A program made the translations under genes and the position numbers. From assembly GCA_017546145.1 (NCBI GenBank), contig JAFYXN010000030.1, positions 1-47,873 of the forward strand: 47,873 nucleotides of DNA, given 5' to 3'. Source of the stretch: Clostridia bacterium (lineage in GTDB: Bacteria > Bacillota > Clostridia > Monoglobales > Monoglobaceae). Shown one piece after another: positions 8,859 through 16,195 of the stretch; positions within the stretch are counted from its first letter, which is position 1, and each line of letters opens with the position of its first letter. The notes beneath the pieces were generated by a model. The model saw nothing but the letters and a program-made list of their open reading frames with translations. It was not told the origin of the DNA and did not search any database.

Positions 8859-10145
8859 ATGAATATAACAGAAAAAACGGAGCTTTCAAAGGGCGTAAAT
8901 CTGCGGTTTTTGAAAACAGAAAAGTTCAAAACTAATATGATAAGTCTGGTTTTAAGATTGCCGCTTTGCCGTGAAACGGTTACGCGTGCGGCGCTTTTGC
9001 CAAGGGTTTTAAAGCGCGGAACTCAAAACTATCCGACGCTTTCTGATATTTCAAAAAAAGCCGAGGAGCTTTATGGAGCGACAGTTTCTGCTTCGACGGT
9101 GAAAAAAGGCGACAATCAGCTGCTTGCATTTTCGGTGCATTTTGTAAGTGACAGCTTTATAAGCGAAACAATAACCGAAGAGGTTGTAAAGCTCCTTGCA
9201 GAATTTGTGCTTCATCCCAAAACCTGTGACGGCGGCTTTGACACAGAGTTTGTAGAACAGGAGAAGGAAAATGCAAAGAACTTTATCGAAGGACTGATAA
9301 ACGACAAAAAAGCGTATGCAGCCGCAAAATGCAACGAGATAATGTTTGAGGGCGACCCGTATGGTATCTATGAGTACGGATATGTTGAAGACCTTAAAGA
9401 TATTAACGAAAAAAATCTGTATGACTTTTACAAGGAACTTCTTAAAAAATCTCAGATTGAGATTTTTGCAAGCGGAAGCTTTGACGAGGGATTAATCAAA
9501 GCAACAATGCAAGCTGAATTTGGGACACTTCTTGAAGACAGAGAAGTTCCTCCTGCTAAGACAGTGCTTGCCGCAATAGAGGAAAATATCAAAGTCAAGC
9601 GTGTCACCGAGGAGATGCCGACATCTCAGAGCAAGCTTGTTATGGGCTTTAACTGTGGCGTCAATCCCGTATCAAAGGACTATTTCGGGCTTATGATGTT
9701 TTCGTGCGTGTTTGGCGGAAGTCCGTTCTCAAAGCTTTTCAACAATGTGCGTGAAAAGCTTAGTCTTGCATACTATGTATTTTCGGCGCTTGACAGACAA
9801 AAAGGCTATATGAAGATAAGTGCAGGGATTGAAGCAAGCAAATTTGATGACGCATACAACGAAATTATGCTGCAGCTTGACAAAATGAAAAAGGGTGATT
9901 TCACAGATGATGAAATAACCTCTGCAAAAAAGTACCTTGCGACAAGCTTTGGCTCGGTTAAGGACAGTATGGGTTCAACCGAGGACTTTTATATGGGTCA
10001 GATTTTGCTTGACAACGATGAAACAATTGACCGGCTTTGCGAAAGTATAAGCCATATTACTCGGGATGAGATAATAAAAGCTGCAAATACGGTTCAGCTT
10101 GATACGGTATATTTCTTGAAGGGAGTGGGCGGAAATGAAGCTTGA
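8859..10145 (+). CDS. M16-family peptidase-like protein lacking the zinc motif (YmfF-like)
   Basis: 428-residue protein of the insulinase/pitrilysin fold; the M16 C-terminal domain is recognisable (FSCVFGGSPFSKLFNNVREKLSLAYYVFS). The HxxEH zinc motif expected near residue 50-70 is absent: this region reads LLPRVLKRGTQNYPTLSDI. In B. subtilis ymfF and ymfH form a similar pair of an inactive and an active member, so this is probably the non-catalytic partner of a heterodimer. The ATG at 8859 follows AAGGAAGTG, better than the upstream ATG at 8820. It overlaps the next gene by 11 nt. Confidence 0.85.
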   Translation: MNITEKTELSKGVNLRFLKTEKFKTNMISLVLRLPLCRETVTRAALLPRVLKRGTQNYPTLSDISKKAEELYGATVSASTVKKGDNQLLAFSVHFVSDSFISETITEEVVKLLAEFVLHPKTCDGGFDTEFVEQEKENAKNFIEGLINDKKAYAAAKCNEIMFEGDPYGIYEYGYVEDLKDINEKNLYDFYKELLKKSQIEIFASGSFDEGLIKATMQAEFGTLLEDREVPPAKTVLAAIEENIKVKRVTEEMPTSQSKLVMGFNCGVNPVSKDYFGLMMFSCVFGGSPFSKLFNNVREKLSLAYYVFSALDRQKGYMKISAGIEASKFDDAYNEIMLQLDKMKKGDFTDDEITSAKKYLATSFGSVKDSMGSTEDFYMGQILLDNDETIDRLCESISHITRDEIIKAANTVQLDTVYFLKGVGGNEA

Positions 10146-11427
10146 CACACTTAAAACCAGCGTTTTAAAAGAAACAATCCTGCATGGAGTCCATGAAAGC
10201 GGATTGCGCGTTTTTATAATTCCTAAAAAAGGTTTTTGTAAGTATTATGCAATATACGGCACAGAATACGGTTCGCTGGATAATGTGCTCAAAGTTCCGG
10301 GAAGTCAAGAAACAATCAATCTTCCTGACGGCATTGCGCACTTCCTTGAACACAAGCTCTTCGAGGAGGAGGACGGAGGCAATGCGTTTGATCGTTTTGC
10401 ACTTACCGGTGCAAGCAGCAATGCTTTTACAAGCTTTGATATGACGGCGTATCTGTATTCGTGCACCGACAGCTTTTATGAAAACCTCGATATTCTGCTT
10501 GACTTCGTAAATCATCCGTATTTCACTGATGAAAACGTCAGCAAGGAACAAGGCATAATCGGACAGGAAATCAAAATGTATGATGACGACCCCGGCTGGA
10601 GATTGTTTTTCAATATGCTTCAAGGGATGTTTCACAATAATCCTGTTAAGACCGATATTGCCGGTACAGTTGAAAGTATAAGTCATATTACTCCTCAACT
10701 TCTTTATAAGTGCTGTGATGCATACTATAATCCGTCAAATATGTTTCTGGTTCTTGTGGGTGACATTGACGGGGAAAAGGCGATTGAGTGTATAGACCGT
10801 CATGTAAGCGCCGAAAAGGACAGGGGAAGAATTGACAGACCGCAAATTAATGAGCCTGAAACTGTTGTTGAAAAAAAGGTTACTCAAAAGATGAGCGTTT
10901 CAAAGCCGCTCTTCCTTATCGGATTTAAGGAAACAGAGCAGGGAGTTGACGGAAGAGAGCTTCTTAAAAAACAGATAATGACTCAAATTCTGGTTGAGGT
11001 GCTTTTTGGAAAAAGCAGTGAGTTCTTTATGTCGCTGTATTCAGAGGGCTTGATTGACGGAAGCTTTGACAAGGACAGCGAGATTGAAAAGAAATATGGC
11101 TTTTCTTCGGTAACCGGCGAGAGCAAAGACCCCGACGAGGTTTACAAAAGAGTAATAGCGCATATTGAAAATGTTAAAAAAGCAGGACTTAATGATGCCG
11201 ATATAAGCCGTGCAAAGCGCATCCTTATAGGCAAAAATCTGCGCGCATATAACAGTGTTGAGAATATAGGCAACAACTTTATCCGTTGCTTTATGAATAA
11301 TATCAATCCCTTTGAGTTCAGACAGACAGCAGAGGATATTAAAAAGAGCGAGCTTGAAGCTCGGCTGCTGCAGCATTTTACCGAAGACAAAGCGGTGCTT
11401 TCAGTGATAGAACCCTTGGAGGGATAA
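10135..11427 (+). CDS. M16-family zinc metallopeptidase (YmfH-like)
   Basis: 430-residue M16 peptidase with an intact inverted zinc motif, HFLEH at residues 69-73 (H69, E72, H73), and the downstream glutamate region EQGIIGQEIKMYDDDP providing the third ligand. The C-terminal half is the inactive-like repeat of the fold. It would form the catalytic half of a clam-shell heterodimer with the preceding product; natural substrates are unknown (peptide processing is inferred from the family). The start overlaps the end of the partner gene, so the two are translationally coupled. Confidence 0.9.
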   Translation: MKLDTLKTSVLKETILHGVHESGLRVFIIPKKGFCKYYAIYGTEYGSLDNVLKVPGSQETINLPDGIAHFLEHKLFEEEDGGNAFDRFALTGASSNAFTSFDMTAYLYSCTDSFYENLDILLDFVNHPYFTDENVSKEQGIIGQEIKMYDDDPGWRLFFNMLQGMFHNNPVKTDIAGTVESISHITPQLLYKCCDAYYNPSNMFLVLVGDIDGEKAIECIDRHVSAEKDRGRIDRPQINEPETVVEKKVTQKMSVSKPLFLIGFKETEQGVDGRELLKKQIMTQILVEVLFGKSSEFFMSLYSEGLIDGSFDKDSEIEKKYGFSSVTGESKDPDEVYKRVIAHIENVKKAGLNDADISRAKRILIGKNLRAYNSVENIGNNFIRCFMNNINPFEFRQTAEDIKKSELEARLLQHFTEDKAVLSVIEPLEG

Positions 11428-11430
11428 GCC

Positions 11431-12237
11431 ATGATAAATACAGTTTCCTTTCCCGGACTTGGAATATCGATTCAGGTAAGCCGTTCAGCTTTTTCGGTGT
11501 TTGGTATGCCTGTTTATACCTATGGTATTCTGATTGCGCTTGGTGTTTGCATTGCGTTTGTCTATGCAACCATACAGATAAAAAAGACAGGTATAAGTCA
11601 GGATGATTTCCTGAATATGTTTATAATAGGTTTGCCTTCGGCTATTGTCGGGGCAAGAATCTATTATGTGATTTTCAGCTGGGATATGTATAAAAACGAT
11701 ATATGGGAAATTTTTAATTTCCGGGGTGGCGGTCTTGCAATTTACGGCGGCGTTATATGTGCTGCCGCCACAGTACTTATATACTGCAAAGCAAAAAAAA
11801 TTAACAATGGTGCGGTTTTTGATGTGCTGGCAGTTGCGTTGCTGATAGGTCAGGCAATAGGAAGATGGGGAAATTTTGTAAACGGCGAAGCCTATGGAAG
11901 CTCGACCACCCTTTTGTGGGCGATGACCATTGAGCAAAACGGACGGATAATTGCGCAGTCGGTACACCCTACGTTTTTGTATGAGTCACTTTTTAATACA
12001 CTGGGGATTGTTGTGCTGACCTTTTATAAAAAGAAGAAAGTCTTTGAGGGCGAAGTTTTCTGCGGCTATATGGTATGGTATGGTATGGGCAGATTTCTTA
12101 TTGAAGGCTTGCGTGCAGACTCGCTTATGATTGGTGGTTTAAGAGTTTCGCAGCTGCTTTCTTTTGCACTTGTGACAGCAGGAGTAATTTTAATTGTAAA
12201 AAATAGAAAAAAACACTTGACAACAGAACAATTTTAG
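11431..12237 (+). CDS. lgt: Prolipoprotein diacylglyceryl transferase Lgt
   Basis: Membrane enzyme that moves diacylglycerol from phosphatidylglycerol to the lipobox cysteine of prolipoproteins. The 268-residue length and seven hydrophobic segments fit. Family signatures are present: YGILIALGV, GLPSAIVGARIYYVIF, GGGLAIYGGV, GRWGNFVNGEAYG and HPTFLYES, with a conserved C-terminal GRFLIEGLRADSL. The start ATG is 4 bp after the M16 stop with GGAGGG upstream. A promoter for the next operon lies within its last codons. Confidence 0.95.
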   Translation: MINTVSFPGLGISIQVSRSAFSVFGMPVYTYGILIALGVCIAFVYATIQIKKTGISQDDFLNMFIIGLPSAIVGARIYYVIFSWDMYKNDIWEIFNFRGGGLAIYGGVICAAATVLIYCKAKKINNGAVFDVLAVALLIGQAIGRWGNFVNGEAYGSSTTLLWAMTIEQNGRIIAQSVHPTFLYESLFNTLGIVVLTFYKKKKVFEGEVFCGYMVWYGMGRFLIEGLRADSLMIGGLRVSQLLSFALVTAGVILIVKNRKKHLTTEQF

Positions 12238-12245
12238 GTTAAAAT
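12217..12245 (+). promoter_or_regulatory. Sigma-A promoter of the ylxM-ffh operon
   Basis: TTGACA at 12217-12222 and TAAAAT at 12240-12245 with a 17-bp spacer, overlapping the lgt stop codon; 54 bp upstream of ylxM. Confidence 0.75.
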
Positions 12246-12298
12246 AGTCGAGGTGTAAAGCAAAATAACTTTACATATACAAAAGGGAGGAATTTATA

Positions 12299-12670
12299 AT
12301 GGAAAAAAACGTTGAGATTTCTCTTCTTTTTGGTTTTTACGGAAAGATGCTTACCGAAAGGCAGGCAGACACGGTTGACCTTTATTACAACGAAGACCTG
12401 TCACTTGCAGAGGTCGGGGCAGAACTTGGTATAAGCCGGCAGGGCGTGCGTGACAATCTCAAACGCGCAGAAGCGATTCTTTATGATACAGAACAGCGGC
12501 TTGGGCTTGCAAAACGCTTTTTAGGGATAAAGTCAAGCCTTGGCGAGATTGATTTAATAATTGCAGAAATAGAGGCATCACCCGAGGCAGGAAGTCTTCC
12601 CGTATACATAAAAAAGCAAATCAACAGAATTTTGACAATTGTTTCTGAAATCAATGAAGACGAAAAGTAA
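12299..12670 (+). CDS. ylxM: YlxM-family helix-turn-helix protein, SRP-associated
   Basis: 123-residue cytoplasmic protein of the YlxM/p13 family. The N-terminal sigma-70 region-4-like helix-turn-helix is clear (LTERQADTVDLYYNEDLSLAEVGAELGISRQGVRDNLKRAE). Family members modulate the GTPase cycle of SRP. The gene is immediately upstream of ffh, the conserved arrangement. Start ATG preceded by GGGAGG. Confidence 0.92.
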   Translation: MEKNVEISLLFGFYGKMLTERQADTVDLYYNEDLSLAEVGAELGISRQGVRDNLKRAEAILYDTEQRLGLAKRFLGIKSSLGEIDLIIAEIEASPEAGSLPVYIKKQINRILTIVSEINEDEK

Positions 12671-12694
12671 ATTTCGGTAAAGGAGCGATGCCAA

Positions 12695-14062
12695 GTGGCG
12701 TTTGAAAGTCTGGCGGATAAACTGCAGGGTACATTTAAAAAGCTGCGCGGCAAGGGCAAGGTTTCGGCAGCTGATTTAAAAGAAGCAATGCGTGAGGTTA
12801 AGCTTGCGTTGCTTGAAGCAGATGTTAACTTCAAGGTTGTAAAGAATTTTGTAAACAGTGTTTCAGAACGTGCTGTTGGAAGTGAGGTTATGGAATCCTT
12901 AACTCCAGGTCAGCAGGTTATAAAGATAGTTAATGAAGAGCTTGTAAAGCTTATGGGCACCGAGGAAAAAATAAAAATTTCCTCCAAACCGCCAACGGTT
13001 ATTATGATGGCAGGACTTCAGGGTGCAGGTAAGACAACCACTGCGGCAAAGCTGGGCGGCCTTCTGAAAAAACAGGGCAAGCGTCCGCTGCTTTGTGCCT
13101 GCGATGTTTATCGCCCTGCGGCTATAAAACAGCTTCAGGTGGTTGCGGGTCAGCTTGACCTTCCGGTTTTTACGATGGAGGATTCAAAAAATCCTGTCCA
13201 GATTGCGACAAATGCGCTGGAACATGCAAGGCGTCACTCAAACGATATTCTGATTGTCGATACAGCAGGTCGTTTGCATATTGATGAGGAGCTTATGGCA
13301 GAGCTTAAAAATATTAAGACTGCAGTTGAGCCTTCTGAAATTCTGCTTGTGGTTGATGCAATGACGGGTCAGGATGCAGTAAATGTTGCAGAAGCCTTCA
13401 ATTCAGAGCTTGAAATTGACGGCGTTGTGCTTACCAAGCTTGACGGTGATACCCGTGGCGGTGCTGCGATTTCTGTTCGTGCCGTTACGGGCAAACCGAT
13501 TAAATTCTGCGGTATGGGCGAAAAGCTTACTGATTTAGAGGTGTTTCATCCTGAACGCATGGCGTCAAGAATCCTTGGTATGGGCGATGTTTTAAGCCTT
13601 ATTGAAAAGGCGGAGCAGGCAATTGACGAGAAAAAGGCGATTGAGCTTGAAAAGAAGATGCGCAGTGCAACCTTCACATACAACGATTTTCTTGACCAGA
13701 TGGAGCAAATGAAGAAGATGGGACCGCTTGAACAGATTTTGGGAATGATTCCCGGAGTAAATGCGGGAGCATTGAAAAATGTTGAGATTGACGAAAAACG
13801 GATGCTCCATATTGAGGCTATTATAAAATCAATGACAATCGGCGAAAGGGAAAACCGCGACAAGCTTACCCCTAAGCGCCGCGAGAGAATTGCCAAGGGC
13901 AGCGGTGTGTCTGTTGCAGATGTAAATGCATTGGTTAAACAGTTTGAACAGATGCAGAAGATGATGAAAATGATGTCCGGCGGCAATATGGCAAAAAAGA
14001 TGAAGAAGTTTGGCAAAATGGGCAATATCGGCAACATGGGCGGAATGAACTTTCCGTTTTAA
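12695..14062 (+). CDS. ffh: Signal recognition particle protein Ffh
   Basis: GTPase that binds signal peptides and 4.5S/6S RNA and docks on FtsY for membrane protein targeting. The 455 residues hold the N domain (1-85), the G domain with GLQGAGKTTTAAKLG (G1), DVYRPAAIKQL, DTAGR (G3) and TKLDGD (G4), and the methionine-rich M domain from about 300 that ends in a flexible MGG/MKKFGKMGNIG tail. Start GTG at 12695 follows AAGGAGCG. Located between ylxM and rpsP as in many Firmicutes. Confidence 0.97.
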   Translation: MAFESLADKLQGTFKKLRGKGKVSAADLKEAMREVKLALLEADVNFKVVKNFVNSVSERAVGSEVMESLTPGQQVIKIVNEELVKLMGTEEKIKISSKPPTVIMMAGLQGAGKTTTAAKLGGLLKKQGKRPLLCACDVYRPAAIKQLQVVAGQLDLPVFTMEDSKNPVQIATNALEHARRHSNDILIVDTAGRLHIDEELMAELKNIKTAVEPSEILLVVDAMTGQDAVNVAEAFNSELEIDGVVLTKLDGDTRGGAAISVRAVTGKPIKFCGMGEKLTDLEVFHPERMASRILGMGDVLSLIEKAEQAIDEKKAIELEKKMRSATFTYNDFLDQMEQMKKMGPLEQILGMIPGVNAGALKNVEIDEKRMLHIEAIIKSMTIGERENRDKLTPKRRERIAKGSGVSVADVNALVKQFEQMQKMMKMMSGGNMAKKMKKFGKMGNIGNMGGMNFPF

Positions 14063-14149
14063 GTGCAGGGCGTTTGAAAAATACATCAGAAAATTATTAA
14101 AATTTATATACTATATGTACTATGTACAAAATTTTGGAGGTAATTTATT

Positions 14150-14392
14150 ATGGCAGTAAAAATTCGTTTAAGAAGAATGGGTTCTAAGAAGGCTCCTTAC
14201 TATCGTGTAGTTGTAGCAGATTCAAGATACCCCAGAGATGGCAGATTTATCGAACAGGTTGGAACATACAACCCCATGACAGAGCCTGCAACAGTTGACT
14301 TTGATGCAGAAAAGGTAACAAAGTGGATTGGCAACGGTGCTCAGCCTACAGATACTGTTAAGCGTCTTCTTAAGAACAAGGGCATTATCTAA
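14150..14392 (+). CDS. rpsP: 30S ribosomal protein S16
   Basis: 80 residues with the S16 pattern [24 protein letters not shown] near the start ([17 protein letters not shown]) and the GTYNPM motif. Binds 16S rRNA in early 30S assembly. Start ATG preceded by GGAGG. Followed by a strong hairpin before khpA, so its expression may be uncoupled from the genes downstream. Confidence 0.97.
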   Translation: MAVKIRLRRMGSKKAPYYRVVVADSRYPRDGRFIEQVGTYNPMTEPATVDFDAEKVTKWIGNGAQPTDTVKRLLKNKGII

Positions 14393-14416
14393 TCTAATAC
14401 GGATTTGCAGAATGTG

Positions 14417-14448
14417 GTTTGCGTTCGGGAGCATTCCCGAAGGCAAAC
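14417..14448 (+). terminator. Attenuator-like hairpin between rpsP and khpA
   Basis: GTTTGC-G-TTCGGGA pairs with TCCCGAA-G-GCAAAC around a 4-nt loop (13 pairs, one G-G mismatch), followed by TGTTTTG. The weak T-tract fits partial termination or an RNA-processing signal that raises rpsP over the downstream genes. Confidence 0.6.
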
Positions 14449-14471
14449 TGTTTTGCCTATGGAGGAAGAAA

Positions 14472-14699
14472 ATGAAAGACCTTTTGGAATTTATTGCAAA
14501 ATCAATGGTTTCAGACCCTGACGCAGTTTCTGTTGAAGAAACCGAGCAGGAAAACAGCGTTGTTTTGACCCTTCACGTGGGCGAGAACGACATGGGCAAG
14601 GTTATCGGCAAGCAGGGCAGAATAGCAAAGGCTATCCGCACTGTGGTAAAAGCTGCTGCCAGCCACGAAAACAAAAAAGTTACGGTTGATATTGTATAA
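14472..14699 (+). CDS. khpA: KH-domain RNA-binding protein KhpA (YlqC)
   Basis: 75-residue single KH domain protein; the nucleic-acid-binding loop GxxG appears as GKQG in MGKVIGKQGRIAKAI. Homologues form an RNA chaperone with KhpB and affect cell size and sporulation in Firmicutes. Start ATG 14472 follows GGAGGAAG; in-frame upstream codons lie in the rpsP-khpA hairpin and were excluded. Standard position between rpsP and rimM. Confidence 0.94.
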   Translation: MKDLLEFIAKSMVSDPDAVSVEETEQENSVVLTLHVGENDMGKVIGKQGRIAKAIRTVVKAAASHENKKVTVDIV

Positions 14700-14708
14700 G
14701 AAAAACAG

Positions 14709-14772
14709 GACTGTATCATCGGGAAGGACGGGATTTGCCGTAGCTCACCTTGTGGTACAGTCTTACTTTTTT
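14709..14772 (+). terminator. Branched hairpin with T-tract between khpA and rimM
   Basis: An outer 10-bp stem pairs GACTGTATCA (14709-14718) with TGGTACAGTC (14753-14762). Inside, AAGG pairs with CCTT and ACGG with CCGT around GATTTG. It is followed by TTACTTTTTT, so it has the form of an intrinsic terminator or attenuator with an unusually structured interior. Confidence 0.55.
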
Positions 14773-14789
14773 AAAGGAAAATAAGTGTT

Positions 14790-15290
14790 ATGATGGAAAA
14801 TTTACTTGAAATAGGACAAATAGTTAATACGCACGGACTTCGCGGAGATGTAAAGGTTATGCCATGGTGTGACGACCCCGCGGTTTTTCACGAGCTTGCG
14901 TATGTTATGATAGATGGCGAGGAGTTTGACATAGAAAAATCCTCGCTCCACAAAAATGCAGTGCTTTTAAAGCTTAAGGGCGTTGACCATATTAATGATG
15001 CAGAAAAATACCGCAACAAAATTCTCACAGTTCCCAGAGAAGAGCTTGGCGAGCTTCCCGACGGAACATACTACATCTGCGACCTTTTGGAATGCAGTGT
15101 GGAAACTACGGACGGCAGAGCCCTGGGCAAAATCTGTGATATAATTAAGACCGGCAGCAATGATGTTTATGTCGTAGAGGATATTGGCAAAAAACAGGTG
15201 CTTATTCCGGTAATTGATGAGGTTGTCAAATCTGTTGACATATCTGCAAAGCACATAGTTATAGAACCCTTAAAAGGATTGATTGACTAA
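14790..15290 (+). CDS. rimM: Ribosome maturation factor RimM
   Basis: 166-residue 16S rRNA processing factor that acts on the 30S head with S19. The N-terminal RimM domain starts ENLLEIGQIVNTHGLRGDVKV and the C-terminal PRC-barrel-like part contains GRALGKICDIIKTGSNDVYVV and KQVLIPVIDEVVKSVD. Preceded by AAAGGAAA. Its stop overlaps the trmD start (TAATG), giving translational coupling. Confidence 0.95.
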   Translation: MMENLLEIGQIVNTHGLRGDVKVMPWCDDPAVFHELAYVMIDGEEFDIEKSSLHKNAVLLKLKGVDHINDAEKYRNKILTVPREELGELPDGTYYICDLLECSVETTDGRALGKICDIIKTGSNDVYVVEDIGKKQVLIPVIDEVVKSVDISAKHIVIEPLKGLID

Positions 15291-16030
15291 TGAAAATGAA
15301 GATTGATATACTGACGCTTTTCCCCGAAATGATGGAGGCTGCGCTTAAGACTTCTATAATAGGCAGGGCAGAAAAATGCGGCTTGCTTTCAATAAATTGT
15401 GTTCAGATACGTGACTTTGCCTTCAATAAGCACCGTCAGGTTGATGATTATCCTTATGGCGGAGGTCAGGGGATGGTTATGCAGGCAGAGCCGATATTTC
15501 AGGCGTACAAAAGCGTTACCGAAGGGCTTGACTATAAGCCAAAAACAATATATATGTCCCCTCAGGGCAAGACGTTCCGGCAGTCAACGGCAAAGCGCCT
15601 TGCAAAGGAAAAGCATATCGTAATTTTATGCGGACATTATGAGGGCGTTGACCAACGTATACTTGATGAAATTGTGGATGTGGAGATTTCTCTTGGGGAT
15701 TTTGTGCTGACAGGAGGCGAGATTGCCGCGATGGCAGTTGTAGATGCGACAGCAAGAATGATTCCCGGAGTTCTTGCGTCAGAGGTTGCGTTTTCAGAGG
15801 AGTCGCATTTTAACGGGCTTTTAGAATTTCCGCAGTATACAAGACCAAGCGAATGGCATGGTATGGGCGTTCCCGAAGTTTTGCAAAACGGCAACCACAA
15901 GCTGATTGAGGAGTGGAAACGGCGTGCTGCGATTGAAAATACGTTTAAAAAGCGTCGCGGAATGCTTAAAAATGCAAAGCTAACACAAAAGGAGCAGGCT
16001 TTTGTGGAGGAATTAAAACAAAAGAATTGA
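15290..16030 (+). CDS. trmD: tRNA (guanine-N1)-methyltransferase TrmD
   Basis: SPOUT methyltransferase producing m1G37 in tRNAs and preventing frameshifting. The 246 residues show IDILTLFPEM, RQVDDYPYGGGQGMVM, the knot motif LCGHYEGVDQRILDE and DFVLTGGE. Length and order are normal. In most Firmicutes rplS (L19) follows directly; here no rplS is found and a new promoter and an unrelated gene follow. Confidence 0.96.
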   Translation: MKMKIDILTLFPEMMEAALKTSIIGRAEKCGLLSINCVQIRDFAFNKHRQVDDYPYGGGQGMVMQAEPIFQAYKSVTEGLDYKPKTIYMSPQGKTFRQSTAKRLAKEKHIVILCGHYEGVDQRILDEIVDVEISLGDFVLTGGEIAAMAVVDATARMIPGVLASEVAFSEESHFNGLLEFPQYTRPSEWHGMGVPEVLQNGNHKLIEEWKRRAAIENTFKKRRGMLKNAKLTQKEQAFVEELKQKN

Positions 16031-16064
16031 TAAAAATTTAGGTAAAAAATATACATAATATATG

Positions 16065-16093
16065 TTGTTTTTTACCGTTTTGTATGATATAAT
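16065..16093 (+). promoter_or_regulatory. Promoter upstream of the zinc-ribbon gene
   Basis: TTGTTT and TATAAT with a 17-bp spacer, about 100 bp before the GTG at 16196. The long leader contains no other clear structure. Confidence 0.6.
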
Positions 16094-16195
16094 AATACTG
16101 AATAATTGTTTTTGTCAGATTTTGGACAAAACACAGACAGAATTTAATGTTTTAATGGTATATAAAATTTTAATTGAGAAATTGGAGGGTTTGCC

